Source: Rhizobium herbae (GTDB taxonomy: Bacteria > Pseudomonadota > Alphaproteobacteria > Rhizobiales > Rhizobiaceae). From it: a DNA stretch of 64,000 bases. The stretch lies in contig NZ_JAGGJV010000005.1 of assembly GCF_017873135.1 (NCBI RefSeq), positions 372,001 to 436,000 on the forward strand. The letters are read 5' to 3'. The position numbers and the translations under genes are program-made. The notes beneath the pieces are model-generated. The model did not search any database, was not told the origin of the DNA, and saw only the letters and a program-made list of their open reading frames with translations. Shown here piece by piece: positions 45,134 to 53,779 of this stretch. The number at the start of each line of letters is the position of its first letter. Position 1 is the stretch's first letter.

Positions 45134-45539
45134 CAGGACGACGTCCTTCAACCGCCCTGTCTGCGGCCTTTCCAACTCACGAAACCGGTCCGCCACGGAT
45201 ACACCCACTCGTACGCAAAACGCCACATTCCCGATTTCGGACACCCGGGTTGCGCCGTGCGTCCGAAGAGGCATCGAAATTTCAGGCAAAATCGGCCGGC
45301 ACATCTTCAAACGTCATTGACGGCGCCACGATCAATGACGCTAAAGCGCTGAAAACATTGGCATCGACGATGGTGATGTCGACCCTGCCGATCATGGCTG
45401 AATGATAGGGTGAGAGTACGGCGACATGGTTAACATTCCGTTTACCGTGCGGGACGGGAGCCGTTCCTTTCCGGCAAAAGCCGCCGACATGGAAACGGGC
45501 GGCATTGCGCCGCCCGTCGTCAAGCATCCTGAGATGAAC
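45134..45539. other. Gap with a CtrA-like half box
   Basis: 406 bases between the DUF2336 start and the SH3-protein stop, both minus strand. TTAACATTCCGTTTACC (about 45428-45444) is one base from the CtrA consensus TTAA-N7-TTAAC. Nothing else is recognised. Confidence 0.35.
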
Positions 45540-46355
45540 CTAGTTGCAGCTCACGTCGTCTGGACGGCAACGGCGACGCAGGTTGGGATCCCGGTTTCCG
45601 TCGCGGTTGCGACCCGCGTTCGAACGATCATTGTCACGTCGTTCGATCCGCCTGTTGTCGTTGTTCCGGTCTCGATCGCGATTTGGGCGCTCGATCCGCT
45701 GATCATTGCCACGCGTGCGGCGTTCGATGCGTTCACGATCCCTGTCGCGCCGGTTGCTCAGGTCGTTGCGGAACTGCCGATCATTGTCGTCGCGCCGCCG
45801 CTCGATGCGCTCCCTGTCCCGGTCACGCCTCGGACGTTCGATGACGATACCGTCATCATTGTTGCGGCGCGGGCGGTCGAAGGTGTTGTAGTCGCGGCGC
45901 GGGCGGCGATCAGGTGTAACACGATCCCGGTCGCGGTCGCGGCGATAGTAGTCGCGCTGACCATAGAAGTCGCGGTTGCGATAGTTGCGATCCCAATAGT
46001 TTCCAAGTTCGAACGTCACCAGGGGAATGCCGAGCGAACCGTAATAATCCGGCTCCACGTAGACGCGGCGCTGCTGGTACTCCGCCTGGACGTAGCGACC
46101 GGCAACCCAGCCGCGGCCGCTGTAGAAGGAAACGTCGCACCAGGGAATGTCGGCAAGGCAACCATGAATCTCGACCGGTGTGCCGACCGGGATGACGGTG
46201 ACCGCCGGATAGCGCGTGCTTGGGCCTGACCGCATGTTGACATTGGCAGTGGCAAAGCCTTCCGCGGCTTGCGCGGCAACCGGCAGCAGAAACGCCGCGG
46301 CTGCGGCGATCGCCATCAAGGCTGATTTCAGTGAATATCGTCGCGGTATCGTCAT
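45540..46355 (-). CDS. Secreted SH3-domain protein with Arg/Asp-rich tail
   Basis: 271 residues: signal peptide (LMAIAAAAAFLLPVAAQAAE), an SH3b domain (TANVNMRSGPSTRYPAVTVI, WCDVSFYSGRGWVAGRYVQ) and then more than 130 residues dominated by Arg, Asp and Asn (RDRDRDR, RRNNDDG types). SH3b domains bind cell-wall peptides. The hypercharged, probably disordered tail is longer than the domain itself. ATG 46355 follows GGGAAGAAGAAC. Confidence 0.82.
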   Translation of the reverse strand: MTIPRRYSLKSALMAIAAAAAFLLPVAAQAAEGFATANVNMRSGPSTRYPAVTVIPVGTPVEIHGCLADIPWCDVSFYSGRGWVAGRYVQAEYQQRRVYVEPDYYGSLGIPLVTFELGNYWDRNYRNRDFYGQRDYYRRDRDRDRVTPDRRPRRDYNTFDRPRRNNDDGIVIERPRRDRDRERIERRRDDNDRQFRNDLSNRRDRDRERIERRTRGNDQRIERPNRDRDRNNDNRRIERRDNDRSNAGRNRDGNRDPNLRRRCRPDDVSCN

Positions 46356-46639
46356 GAGTTCTTCTTCCCTATCCATCCGGCGCTTCTTGGCGTTCGTGCC
46401 TTATCATGCACACACCGTTGTTTTTGTGTCTTTTTTGAGATGGTGCGGCGTTTGAGGCACGGGTGGTTCATATAGAAGAACGCGCGAGCGGCCTTGTTCG
46501 TTCCGCATGCGGGCCGACCCGGCATTGCAATAGAAAACCGAGCCAAAAATATGGTTCGTGACGTCGATCCATGGGCGCGCCCGGGGAACCAAAGGCGGGT
46601 TGGTGCGTTGAAAGGGCATTGGAAAAAGGAGCCCTGAAG

Positions 46640-46915
46640 ATGGTCGAAAAATTTGCAGCTGTGTCGAATGAAGCCGATGTCGAAGCAAGCACGGCAAGAG
46701 TGGATCTCGATAACCAGATCGCCGAACTGCGGGCCGAGATCGCCCGACTGACTGAGTCCGTTTCGGCCATTGGCACAAGTGCCAAGGCAGTCGTGGCGTC
46801 CGAAGCCGAAGTGCTCACCGAAAGGCTGCGGGATCGCATTCGCGACGAACCCGTTTCGACATTGCTGGCAATTGCCGGCGTATCCTTCGTGATCGGCCTG
46901 CTCGCGCGGCGCTGA
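46640..46915 (+). CDS. DUF883/ElaB-YqjD-like tail-anchored protein
   Basis: 91 residues: an amphipathic coiled coil (RVDLDNQIAELRAEIARLTE) then a C-terminal membrane anchor (STLLAIAGVSFVIGLLARR). AAAGGA precedes the ATG at 46640. Family members tether ribosomes to the inner membrane in stationary phase in E. coli; the role here is inferred. Confidence 0.72.
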   Translation: MVEKFAAVSNEADVEASTARVDLDNQIAELRAEIARLTESVSAIGTSAKAVVASEAEVLTERLRDRIRDEPVSTLLAIAGVSFVIGLLARR

Positions 46916-46927
46916 TCTTGAGACCTG

Positions 46928-46950
46928 GAGCGTTTGAAGATGAAACGCTC
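46928..46950 (+). terminator. Hairpin after the DUF883-like gene
   Basis: GAGCGTTT (46928-46935) pairs with AAACGCTC (46943-46950) over a 7-base loop 12 bases after the stop. It is followed by TAGCGCTTGTTCC rather than a T run. This sequence type recurs as an intergenic palindrome in Rhizobiales, so it may be repeat and terminator at once. Confidence 0.5.
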
Positions 46951-47103
46951 TAGCGCTTGTTCCATTTGGAACTGCGCAGGCGTGGTGCTCATCTATAGTC
47001 GTTTTTGCAAGCGGGAGGTTTTGTCCGGTGCTACCGTATCGGGCAAATCAGGTTAAATCAGCAGCAATGGCGATTTCAATCGCCAGGATTGGGGTTTTGA
47101 CCG

Positions 47104-47119
47104 TTAAGGAGCTATTAAC
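47104..47119 (+). promoter_or_regulatory. CtrA box
   Basis: TTAAGGAGCTATTAAC is a perfect TTAA-N7-TTAAC, the binding consensus of the cell-cycle regulator CtrA. It lies in a 440-base gap (46916-47355) 7 bases before an ATG at 47126 and 237 bases before the ATG at 47356. Confidence 0.55.
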
Positions 47120-47125
47120 TATCGT

Positions 47126-47308
47126 ATGGCTCAATCGGGCAGCAGGGCGCAGACCACTCGACGCCCCGGCAGTTCTGGCCAAGAATGGCCTGCTTGCAAG
47201 AATGGCATGAGATCTGGGGTGTCCCGGAAGAAGGAGCAAACGAGAAAGGCGCAGATGTTCAGGGCAAAAAACTCTGGAGCGCGCCAGCCCGCAAAACGGG
47301 CAGGGTGA
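47126..47308 (+). CDS. Possible small basic protein
   Basis: 60 residues, strongly basic (Arg/Lys/Gln/Ser), no recognisable domain. The ATG follows the CtrA box, with AAGGAG 14 bases away, which is longer than ideal. It could be an artefact; kept because the surrounding 440 bases hold no other gene. Confidence 0.25.
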   Translation: MAQSGSRAQTTRRPGSSGQEWPACKNGMRSGVSRKKEQTRKAQMFRAKNSGARQPAKRAG

Positions 47309-47355
47309 AATCAGTACGGTAGTTCATCCGTCTCAACCACGTTTTGGAGACGAGC

Positions 47356-47538
47356 ATGGCAGAGGTTATCAGACTAGAGGACCGTCTTGTGCGGGCACCG
47401 CCAAAACCCTCGATGGGGGCCGTTGTGCCGGGCAAAGCCGTGATCCTGTTGTTTACCGGCATCCGCTACGAGCGGCTGGACGGCCATCCGGGCGGCGCGC
47501 CGGTCAAACCCGCCGAAGGCAAAGCCAAGAAGCACTGA
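47356..47538 (+). CDS. Small protein, unknown
   Basis: 60 residues (MAEVIRLEDRLVRAPPKPSM, then GKAVILLFTGIRYERLDG), GGAGA upstream of the ATG. Lys-rich C-terminus. The sequence has the look of a conserved short rhizobial protein (IRLEDR...GIRYER) but has no known role. Confidence 0.6.
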   Translation: MAEVIRLEDRLVRAPPKPSMGAVVPGKAVILLFTGIRYERLDGHPGGAPVKPAEGKAKKH

Positions 47539-47687
47539 CAGCTTTATCGACCGGGGTTGCGCCGTGGCCTGTCCGGAAGAACGCCTCCACCTGACAAGGC
47601 CTTATGGCCGACAAGCAGCGATGATGACGGCAGCCATGCTGTCGCGCGGGAATCACAACGCTTTCGTGTCATTTGGGGTGATCGGGA

Positions 47688-48233
47688 TCACCGGCGGAAG
47701 GGTTCGCAGCTCGATTCCGCCAGGAAATTGCGGACGGTCTCTTCAAAACTATCCATCGGTGCCAGCGCGCGCAGGACGGCATAGCCTTCCTCGTCCGGCA
47801 TTTCCACCAGGATCGACTGGGCAAGGCTCTCGGGCGGCGTCTTTCTGAGGTCGACGAGCTGGATCGGCGTGGCCATGACCAGATCGAGATTGCCGTTCAC
47901 CGCCGTATGGTCGTTCATGCTGAAAATCTCGTTGGAATTCGCGTCATAGATCGACAGGGACCAGAACGGTATGGCGCCCTTTGCAACGAAGCGCGCGGGA
48001 CCGGCGGTGACCGAGAAGCCGCAGACGGCGACCCGCAGGTACGGATCGTCATTGGCAAGGCCGGTCGGCCCCGGCTCGCTGGTCAGCGGAAAGAAGCTGT
48101 CCATTTCGTACAGGCCCAGCACCCGGCTGTAGGCGTCCTTGCCGGTAAACTGCGGCAAGGCCAGAATGATGACGATGTGCAGCAGAGCCGCGCCGACCAG
48201 ACCGACGAGGATGGCGAAGAGAACGCTACGCAT
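47688..48233 (-). CDS. DUF1254-type membrane-anchored protein
   Basis: 181 residues: N-terminal helix (VLFAILVGLVGAALLHIVII), then a beta-rich domain (DSFFPLTSEPGPTGLANDDP; IPFWSLSIYDANSNEIFSMN). It forms a pair with the DUF1214 gene upstream (8-base overlap), the usual DUF1254/DUF1214 split. Such domains occur in cell-envelope proteins of unknown activity. Confidence 0.75.
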   Translation of the reverse strand: MRSVLFAILVGLVGAALLHIVIILALPQFTGKDAYSRVLGLYEMDSFFPLTSEPGPTGLANDDPYLRVAVCGFSVTAGPARFVAKGAIPFWSLSIYDANSNEIFSMNDHTAVNGNLDLVMATPIQLVDLRKTPPESLAQSILVEMPDEEGYAVLRALAPMDSFEETVRNFLAESSCEPFRR

Positions 48234-48813
48234 CCGGGCATTCCGTCTTGACGACCTTCGGCATGGTGAGATCGATGAGGCCGGAGGAACCGGCGGTCGG
48301 AGTATCGAGCAGGGTCAGTACCAGCTTGAAGGCGCCGATGCGGCGAAGCGCCAGCCAGTTGTCGGGCTGGGCCACCGGCGAGACATGGATGACGAAGGAA
48401 CTGTCCGGCTGGCGCAGCACCGTCCAGGCATTGGTCGCTGTCGGCAGTGCCAGGTCGGCCTTCATCGGCTGATCGTTGGCGTTGGTGGCGTAGAGCGTCC
48501 AGAAGCGGGCGGGCGGGGTGATGCCGACAATATCGTAAGAGCAGCCGGACGAGAGCTTTTCACCGGCGCTGTCCGTGGCCGCGGTGAACTGCAGCCCTTC
48601 CGCCCCACCGTACAGCAGCTTGCCCGCCCGCGCCCGGTGCGCCTTGGCATAGGGATCGGTGTTTTCCGTCTGCGCCTCGGGAAAGGCCACCCACGGACCA
48701 AGCGCGATCGCACCGAAGCCGACCGTCGCCTTCAGGGCAGACACGGTCGAGACGATGCCGACGCCGAAGGTGACGAACAGGGCAAGGGCGACGAGGAGGG
48801 GGATGCGGAACAA
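48226..48813 (-). CDS. DUF1214-type membrane-anchored protein
   Basis: 195 residues from a TTG at 48813 (weak ribosome-binding site; upstream codons run into a palindrome). An N-terminal helix precedes a beta-sandwich-like domain (RARAGKLLYGGAEGLQFTAA, GITPPARFWTLYATNANDQP, SSFVIHVSPVAQPDNWL). First of the two-gene unit with DUF1254. Confidence 0.75.
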   Translation of the reverse strand: MFRIPLLVALALFVTFGVGIVSTVSALKATVGFGAIALGPWVAFPEAQTENTDPYAKAHRARAGKLLYGGAEGLQFTAATDSAGEKLSSGCSYDIVGITPPARFWTLYATNANDQPMKADLALPTATNAWTVLRQPDSSFVIHVSPVAQPDNWLALRRIGAFKLVLTLLDTPTAGSSGLIDLTMPKVVKTECPDA

Positions 48814-48871
48814 GGGGACTACCGGGGATTTATGGGGATGTGTGGGACAGAGGTGAGTTTCGAGAATGCCG

Positions 48872-48914
48872 CAGCATACCCCCTCTGTCACTCCGTGACA
48901 GAGGGGGTATGCTG
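48872..48914. repeat. Perfect 20-base intergenic hairpin
   Basis: Arms 48872-48891 and 48895-48914 are perfect inverse copies with a 3-base TCC loop (core CCCCCTCTGTCAC). It lies between the DUF1214 gene and the 3' end of the PBP gene. Of the kind repeated between genes in Rhizobiales; it could also terminate the PBP transcript. Confidence 0.75.
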
Positions 48915-48956
48915 GGCGAGGGGCCAGCTATTGCATTCACGCCACGAGGAAACACA

Positions 48957-51203
48957 TCACCGTCCCGCATCCCGGCCTCCCTTGACGATATTACCGGTCG
49001 GTTGCGGATCGATTTCGGCCACTTTGCCAGGTGGCTCGGCCGGGACTTTCAGCGGTGGCGCGGTATCGAACTTTTCGCCGATCGACTTCAACAGCCGGGT
49101 GACATCGGAAGACAGCGAGCGGGGGCGGATGAGCGGCGGCAGGGCGTTTTCGTCGCCGGGCTTGGCGGCGGCGGTCTCGGCCTCCTTCTTCTTCGCGTCA
49201 GGGCCGGGAAGCGGGTTTTCGATGCCCGGGATGGCCCGGTGCTCGATGCCCTGTTCGGCATAGTCCATCAGGCGCTTGAAGGTCATCGCCGGTAGCGAGC
49301 CGCCGGTCATGTTGTTGGTCGAGGTATAGTCGTCGTTTCCGAACCAGACGGCGGTGGTGTAATCGCCGGTATAGCCGATGAACCAGGCGTCGCGATAGGC
49401 CTGCGTCGTGCCGGTCTTGCCGCCGACGACGATGCCGTTGTCGAGCGCGGCCTTGCGCGCGGTGCCGATGATCGGGATCTGGGTCAGCATGTAGTTCATC
49501 TTGGCATTGGCCTGCTCGCTGACGACACGCTTGGCCGGTGGTTCGTCGCGATTGAAATCATAGAGGATATCGCCGTCGTAATTGAGGATCTGGCTGATGC
49601 CGTGGCGGCGCGATTGCAGGCCGCCGGCGGGGAAGACCGCGTAGGCCGTCGCCTGATCGAGAACGGTGACTTCCGAGGTGCCGAGCGGCATGGTCTTGTC
49701 GGTACGAACAGGGGTTTCGACGCCCATCTTCTTCGCAGTCTCGGCGATGATCTCGGTGCCGAGTTCGTCCTTGGCGAGGCGGACGGGGACGGTGTTGATC
49801 GACTTGGCAATCGCGGTCAGCAGCGTGACGCGGCCGGAATAGCTGCGGCCGTAATTCTGCGGCGACCAGCCGCGCCAGGTGACCGGCGCGTCGCTGATGG
49901 TCGATTCCGGCTTGAAGCCTTTTTCCATCGCCGCCGTATAGGTGTAGATCTTGAAGGAGGAGCCCGGCTGGCGCAGCGCCTTGGTGGCGCGGTTGAACTG
50001 GCTTTCGCCGTAATCCCTGCCGCCGACCATGGCGCGCACGGCGCCGCCGTTCTCGACCATCACCATGGCGCCCTGCTTGACGTGATAGCTCTCGCCATAT
50101 TGCCTAAGGCTGGATTCGACGGATTCCTCCGCCGCCTGCTGAAGCCCCATGTCGATGGTGGTGCGAACGACCAGCGAATGCTGGGCAAAGGGCGTGGCGA
50201 TGCGCCTGGTTTCGTCGAAGGCCCAATCGAGGAAGAAATCCGGGGCGCTGACTTCGGCGCGATCGATCACCTTCGCCGGGTTGAGCCGGGCGGCGATCAC
50301 CTGGCCCTCGGTCATCAGCCCGCCCTGGACGAGATTGGTCAGCACCTCGTTGGCGCGGGCGCGGGCGGCCGGCAGGTTGACATGCGGCGCGTAGCGGGCA
50401 GGAGCCTTGAACAGGCCGGCCAGCATGGCGCTTTCGGCAAGGTTGATGTCGGTGATGTTCTTGCCGAAATAGAACTGCGAGGCGGCTGCTGCCCCGAACG
50501 TACCGCCGCCCATATAGGCGCGGTCGAGGTAAAGGCGCAGGATTTCCTTCTTCGACAGGTTGCTTTCCAGCCAGACGGCAAGGAAGGCTTCCTTGATCTT
50601 GCGCTCGATGGTGCGTTCGTTCGACAGGAATAGGTTTTTCGCCAACTGCTGGGTCAGCGTCGAGCCGCCCTGGACGACGCCGCCGGCGCGGGCATTGATG
50701 GTCATGGCGCGGAAAAGGCCGAGGAAATCGATGCCGTAGTGATCGAAGAAACGGCGGTCTTCGGTCGCCAGAACCGCCTTGATCAGCGTGTCCGGCAGTT
50801 CGTCGATCGGCACCGAATCTTCGTGGATGATGCCGCGATGGCCGATCTCGTTGCCGTAGCGATCAAGGAACGTCACGGCAAAATCGCTCTGCGCCCGCCA
50901 GTTGCCCTTGGTTTCTTCAAAGGCCGGAAGCGCCAGCGCCAGCATCAGCACGGAACCGGCTGTGCCCCAGGTCATGCATTCGCCAAGCACCTCGAACAGC
51001 GCCTTCTTCCAGCCGCGCATCCGGAAGCGGCGGAAGAAGATGGTGATGTCCTCCCACCAGACGCCGAGGCGGAAGCCGGCGTTCCAGACGGTCGAATCGA
51101 TGAAGGAATCGATGCGCAGCAGGATATGGCGCTTGCGCGGACGATCATCCTGCGGGACGGCGTTATCCTCTCTTAGGCTGTCGTCTTGGCTTGGGTCCTG
51201 CAA
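48957..51203 (-). CDS. Class A penicillin-binding protein (PBP1-type transglycosylase/transpeptidase)
   Basis: 748 residues. A cytoplasmic basic N-terminus and one membrane helix precede a GT51 domain (catalytic Glu in ATEDRRFFDHYGID, about residue 148; GGSTLTQQLAKNLF) and a transpeptidase domain with SxxK in QPGSSFKIYT (about 415), SxN in KSINTVP and KTG in VGGKTGTTQAY (about 596). It polymerises and cross-links peptidoglycan at the inner membrane. The start is a TTG; no ATG is near. Divergent from the YcgN gene. Confidence 0.9.
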   Translation of the reverse strand: MQDPSQDDSLREDNAVPQDDRPRKRHILLRIDSFIDSTVWNAGFRLGVWWEDITIFFRRFRMRGWKKALFEVLGECMTWGTAGSVLMLALALPAFEETKGNWRAQSDFAVTFLDRYGNEIGHRGIIHEDSVPIDELPDTLIKAVLATEDRRFFDHYGIDFLGLFRAMTINARAGGVVQGGSTLTQQLAKNLFLSNERTIERKIKEAFLAVWLESNLSKKEILRLYLDRAYMGGGTFGAAAASQFYFGKNITDINLAESAMLAGLFKAPARYAPHVNLPAARARANEVLTNLVQGGLMTEGQVIAARLNPAKVIDRAEVSAPDFFLDWAFDETRRIATPFAQHSLVVRTTIDMGLQQAAEESVESSLRQYGESYHVKQGAMVMVENGGAVRAMVGGRDYGESQFNRATKALRQPGSSFKIYTYTAAMEKGFKPESTISDAPVTWRGWSPQNYGRSYSGRVTLLTAIAKSINTVPVRLAKDELGTEIIAETAKKMGVETPVRTDKTMPLGTSEVTVLDQATAYAVFPAGGLQSRRHGISQILNYDGDILYDFNRDEPPAKRVVSEQANAKMNYMLTQIPIIGTARKAALDNGIVVGGKTGTTQAYRDAWFIGYTGDYTTAVWFGNDDYTSTNNMTGGSLPAMTFKRLMDYAEQGIEHRAIPGIENPLPGPDAKKKEAETAAAKPGDENALPPLIRPRSLSSDVTRLLKSIGEKFDTAPPLKVPAEPPGKVAEIDPQPTGNIVKGGRDAGR

Positions 51204-51352
51204 CTTTGTCGTGTCCTGCTGGCTTCACGTCCCGGCCAATACTTGCATGGGCCGGGTTTCTATTCTACGCCGATATCGGTAATGAGCCTTAAAAATCCGG
51301 CAATCTTTTGTAAAATTGTCGCCAAAATCCAACGGATGGAAGAAAAAAGCGC

Positions 51353-51820
51353 ATGGGCGAACAGCCCTTCTGGAAGACGAAATCGCTGACCGAGATGACC
51401 AACGCCGAGTGGGAAAGCCTCTGCGACGGCTGTGGGCTCTGTTGTCTCAACAAGCTGGAAGACTGGGACACGGGCGAGATCGCCTGGACCAGCGTCGGTT
51501 GCACGTTGCTGGACGGCGAGACCTGCCGGTGCAAGGACTATCCGAACCGGCAGGCAACGGTGCCGGACTGCATCCAGCTGACGCCGCACGAGGTGGAGAC
51601 GCTGACCTGGCTGCCGCCGACCTGCGGCTACCGGCTGGTGCGCGACGGGCTCGATCTCTACTGGTGGCATCCGCTGGTGTCCGGCGATCCGGAAACGGTA
51701 CACCAGGCGGGCATTTCCGTGCGCGGCCGCACGGTGTCGGAGGACACGATCGATGTCGAGGATCTGGAGGATTATCTGGTGACATGGCCGCTGACCGTAG
51801 GAGAACGCGGCGAGCGGTAA
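51353..51820 (+). CDS. YcgN-family cysteine cluster protein
   Basis: 155 residues with [11 protein letters not shown], then [20 protein letters not shown] and PTCGYRL. The conserved cysteines suggest a metal or Fe-S site. Widespread in proteobacteria, function unknown. Confidence 0.9.
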   Translation: MGEQPFWKTKSLTEMTNAEWESLCDGCGLCCLNKLEDWDTGEIAWTSVGCTLLDGETCRCKDYPNRQATVPDCIQLTPHEVETLTWLPPTCGYRLVRDGLDLYWWHPLVSGDPETVHQAGISVRGRTVSEDTIDVEDLEDYLVTWPLTVGERGER

Positions 51821-51890
51821 GTGTGATCTCTGTGCCGTGAGCGCGGAGAAACCGTTTGGCTCCTTTGTCTTCGGCCCTATAGTCTCGGGC

Positions 51891-52520
51891 ATGGTCGAGC
51901 CCGTGTCCTTTTTCCCCGTCAATCTGCTGCCGTTCATCCTGACGGTGCTTGTGATCGAGATCACCCCGGGTCCGAACATGACATGGCTTGCGGTCATTTC
52001 GGCGCTGGACGGGCGCCGGGCAGGGTTTGCCGCCGTCGCCGGCATCGCGCTGGGGCTTTCCGTCATCGGCGTGGCCGGCGCTCTCGGGGCTGCGGCTCTC
52101 ATCCAGTCCTCACCCGCGCTGTATGAAACCCTGCGATGGGCAGGGGTCGCCTTTCTGTTTTATCTCGCCGCGGAAGGGTGGTTTTCCGCGGGCCGGCCGC
52201 AGGAGACGCAGACGGGCAGCTATCGCGGCTATTTCCTGCGCGGGCTATTGACGAACCTGCTCAATCCCAAGGCTCTTTTGTTCTATATCGCCGTGCTGCC
52301 ATCCTTCGTGGCGCCGGCACAACCGGTCATGCATCAGACTTTGACATTGACCGCAGTCTATGTCGCGGTGGCCACCCTCATTCATGCGCTGATTGCCCTG
52401 ACCGCGGCGCGTCTTGAGCCGGTGCTCAACGACCCGCGCCGCGAACGCCTGGCGCGGCGGGGCTTGTCGGCTCTTCTGGCAGTGGTTGCCGTATGGTTTG
52501 CGCTGACGACGGCGCAGTAG
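51891..52520 (+). CDS. LysE/RhtB-family amino-acid exporter
   Basis: 209 residues, six helices, with EITPGPNMTWLAVISALDGR and NPKALLFYIAVLPSF, both diagnostic for LysE/RhtB. ATG 51891 chosen; a GTG frame begins at 51837. Substrate not predictable. Confidence 0.88.
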   Translation: MVEPVSFFPVNLLPFILTVLVIEITPGPNMTWLAVISALDGRRAGFAAVAGIALGLSVIGVAGALGAAALIQSSPALYETLRWAGVAFLFYLAAEGWFSAGRPQETQTGSYRGYFLRGLLTNLLNPKALLFYIAVLPSFVAPAQPVMHQTLTLTAVYVAVATLIHALIALTAARLEPVLNDPRRERLARRGLSALLAVVAVWFALTTAQ

Positions 52521-52548
52521 CGGCGATGATTGATTTCGCGGCATTCGA

Positions 52549-52890
52549 TCAGGCGGCGGAGGTTTTCGCAGCATTCGTCAGGGGTTTCGGCGCGACGTTG
52601 CGCCAGGCGGTTTCCATCACGTGGTCGATGATATCCTCGTCGGCATCGGCGAAATAGACAGATGTCCAGCCCTTGAGGCCCCAGCCGCCGGGAACGGCGG
52701 CGCAGACGCCGGGCTCGGTTTCGAGGAACAGCCTCTGCTGGTCGGGCGTGAACTTGACAACGGCGCGGCCGGCTTCCGGAAGGGACATGAAGATGCGGTT
52801 GCCGACGCGAAAATCGCGCTTGCCGAAATGGGCGCTTTCAACCGCACCTGGCAGGCTCATTGCCCGCCTTTCCAAGTCTTCGGTTCTCAT
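52549..52890 (-). CDS. MmcQ/YjbR-family protein
   Basis: 113 residues: FGKRDFRVGNRIFMSLPEAG, LKGWTSVYFADADEDIID. The MmcQ/YjbR double-stranded-DNA-binding-like fold is short and of uncertain function. ATG 52911 is an alternative start. Convergent with LysE. Confidence 0.85.
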   Translation of the reverse strand: MRTEDLERRAMSLPGAVESAHFGKRDFRVGNRIFMSLPEAGRAVVKFTPDQQRLFLETEPGVCAAVPGGWGLKGWTSVYFADADEDIIDHVMETAWRNVAPKPLTNAAKTSAA

Positions 52891-53064
52891 GGGGTAAAGT
52901 GTAGCATGCATCCGCCAATGCGCAAATTTGAGAAAATTATCCTACTAGGAAAATAATCCTTGACGCCGTGACGGTGGTTTGATAGGGTTATGGCACAGTC
53001 GGAAAACTGGGTGAGGCGGGATGCTTCGCCTCTCTTGCGGTTTGAGCATTTCGGCGGGCGCAGG

Positions 53065-53108
53065 CCCTCATCCGGCCCTACGAGCCACCTTCTCCCCGGG
53101 GGGAGAAG
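53065..53108. repeat. RIME-like intergenic palindromic element
   Basis: CCCTCATCCGGCCCTACGAG is followed by a hairpin CTTCTCCCC/GGGGAGAAG (53089-53097 with 53100-53108). This text is close to the intergenic mosaic elements common in Rhizobium and Brucella. It lies directly before the phage-type gene block. Confidence 0.7.
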
Positions 53109-53167
53109 AGAGAGCAAGCCGCTTTGCTCGGTTTCAGGTCCGGCTGCTGATTTCAAAGGACATTGTG

Positions 53168-53779
53168 ATGACGTCTGATCTGGATTTCGATCCGGAGCTC
53201 TTTGGCCTATGGCCGAAGGCGCCGGTCTATGACGGGCGGCTGTCGGGCGAGGCGGATGCCGCGCTTCAGGATATTGCCCGGCGGGTGATCCTCGAGACCA
53301 AGGCGGTTTCGCCGCTGGACGATCTGCAGGACATGTTGAACGGCATGACGCGGGAATTGCGCGAGCAGATGGACCAGTTCCGGCTGCTCAGGCGCGTGGC
53401 CGGCGAGAAGGCGGAGGCTTCGGGCGAGGAGATCGACCGCAAGGCAATCCAGGCGGATGCGAAAGCCAGCATCGAGGCGATGTCGGTGATCGTGCGGACG
53501 CTGGAGAAGATCGACAGCCTGCAGAGGACGATTGCGCATGACCGGCAGGCACAGGCAGAAGCCACCTTCGACGAGGACAGCTATAAGGCCTTCGTTGCCG
53601 AAATCGATCAGCGTGTCGAGCAGCGCGCCAAGGAACTCGCTGCCCGACATATCGCCGATGGCGATGGCAACGGCGAGCCCGGCGGTGCCGGTGGCGACCA
53701 TGCGCCGGGAGCTCCGCGTGGATCGCCGGAAAATCAAGGCCGAACTGCGCCACTTGGAAAAGAGGACACTCAAACATGA
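53168..53779 (+). CDS. GTA/phage-cluster protein upstream of terminase
   Basis: 203 residues, acidic and coiled-coil-like (SGEADAALQDIARRVILETK, RELREQMDQFRLLRRVAGEK), with a Gly/Asp-rich tail. It occupies the small-terminase position just before the large terminase, whose start overlaps it by 80 bases. Small terminase is inferred from position and helical content; it may simply be an associated protein. Confidence 0.6.
   Translation: MTSDLDFDPELFGLWPKAPVYDGRLSGEADAALQDIARRVILETKAVSPLDDLQDMLNGMTRELREQMDQFRLLRRVAGEKAEASGEEIDRKAIQADAKASIEAMSVIVRTLEKIDSLQRTIAHDRQAQAEATFDEDSYKAFVAEIDQRVEQRAKELAARHIADGDGNGEPGGAGGDHAPGAPRGSPENQGRTAPLGKEDTQT

Noticed and set aside
47028-47210. 60-codon frame reading across the CtrA box
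   Set aside because: The box and its TTAA steps inside the frame argue for promoter, not coding, sequence.
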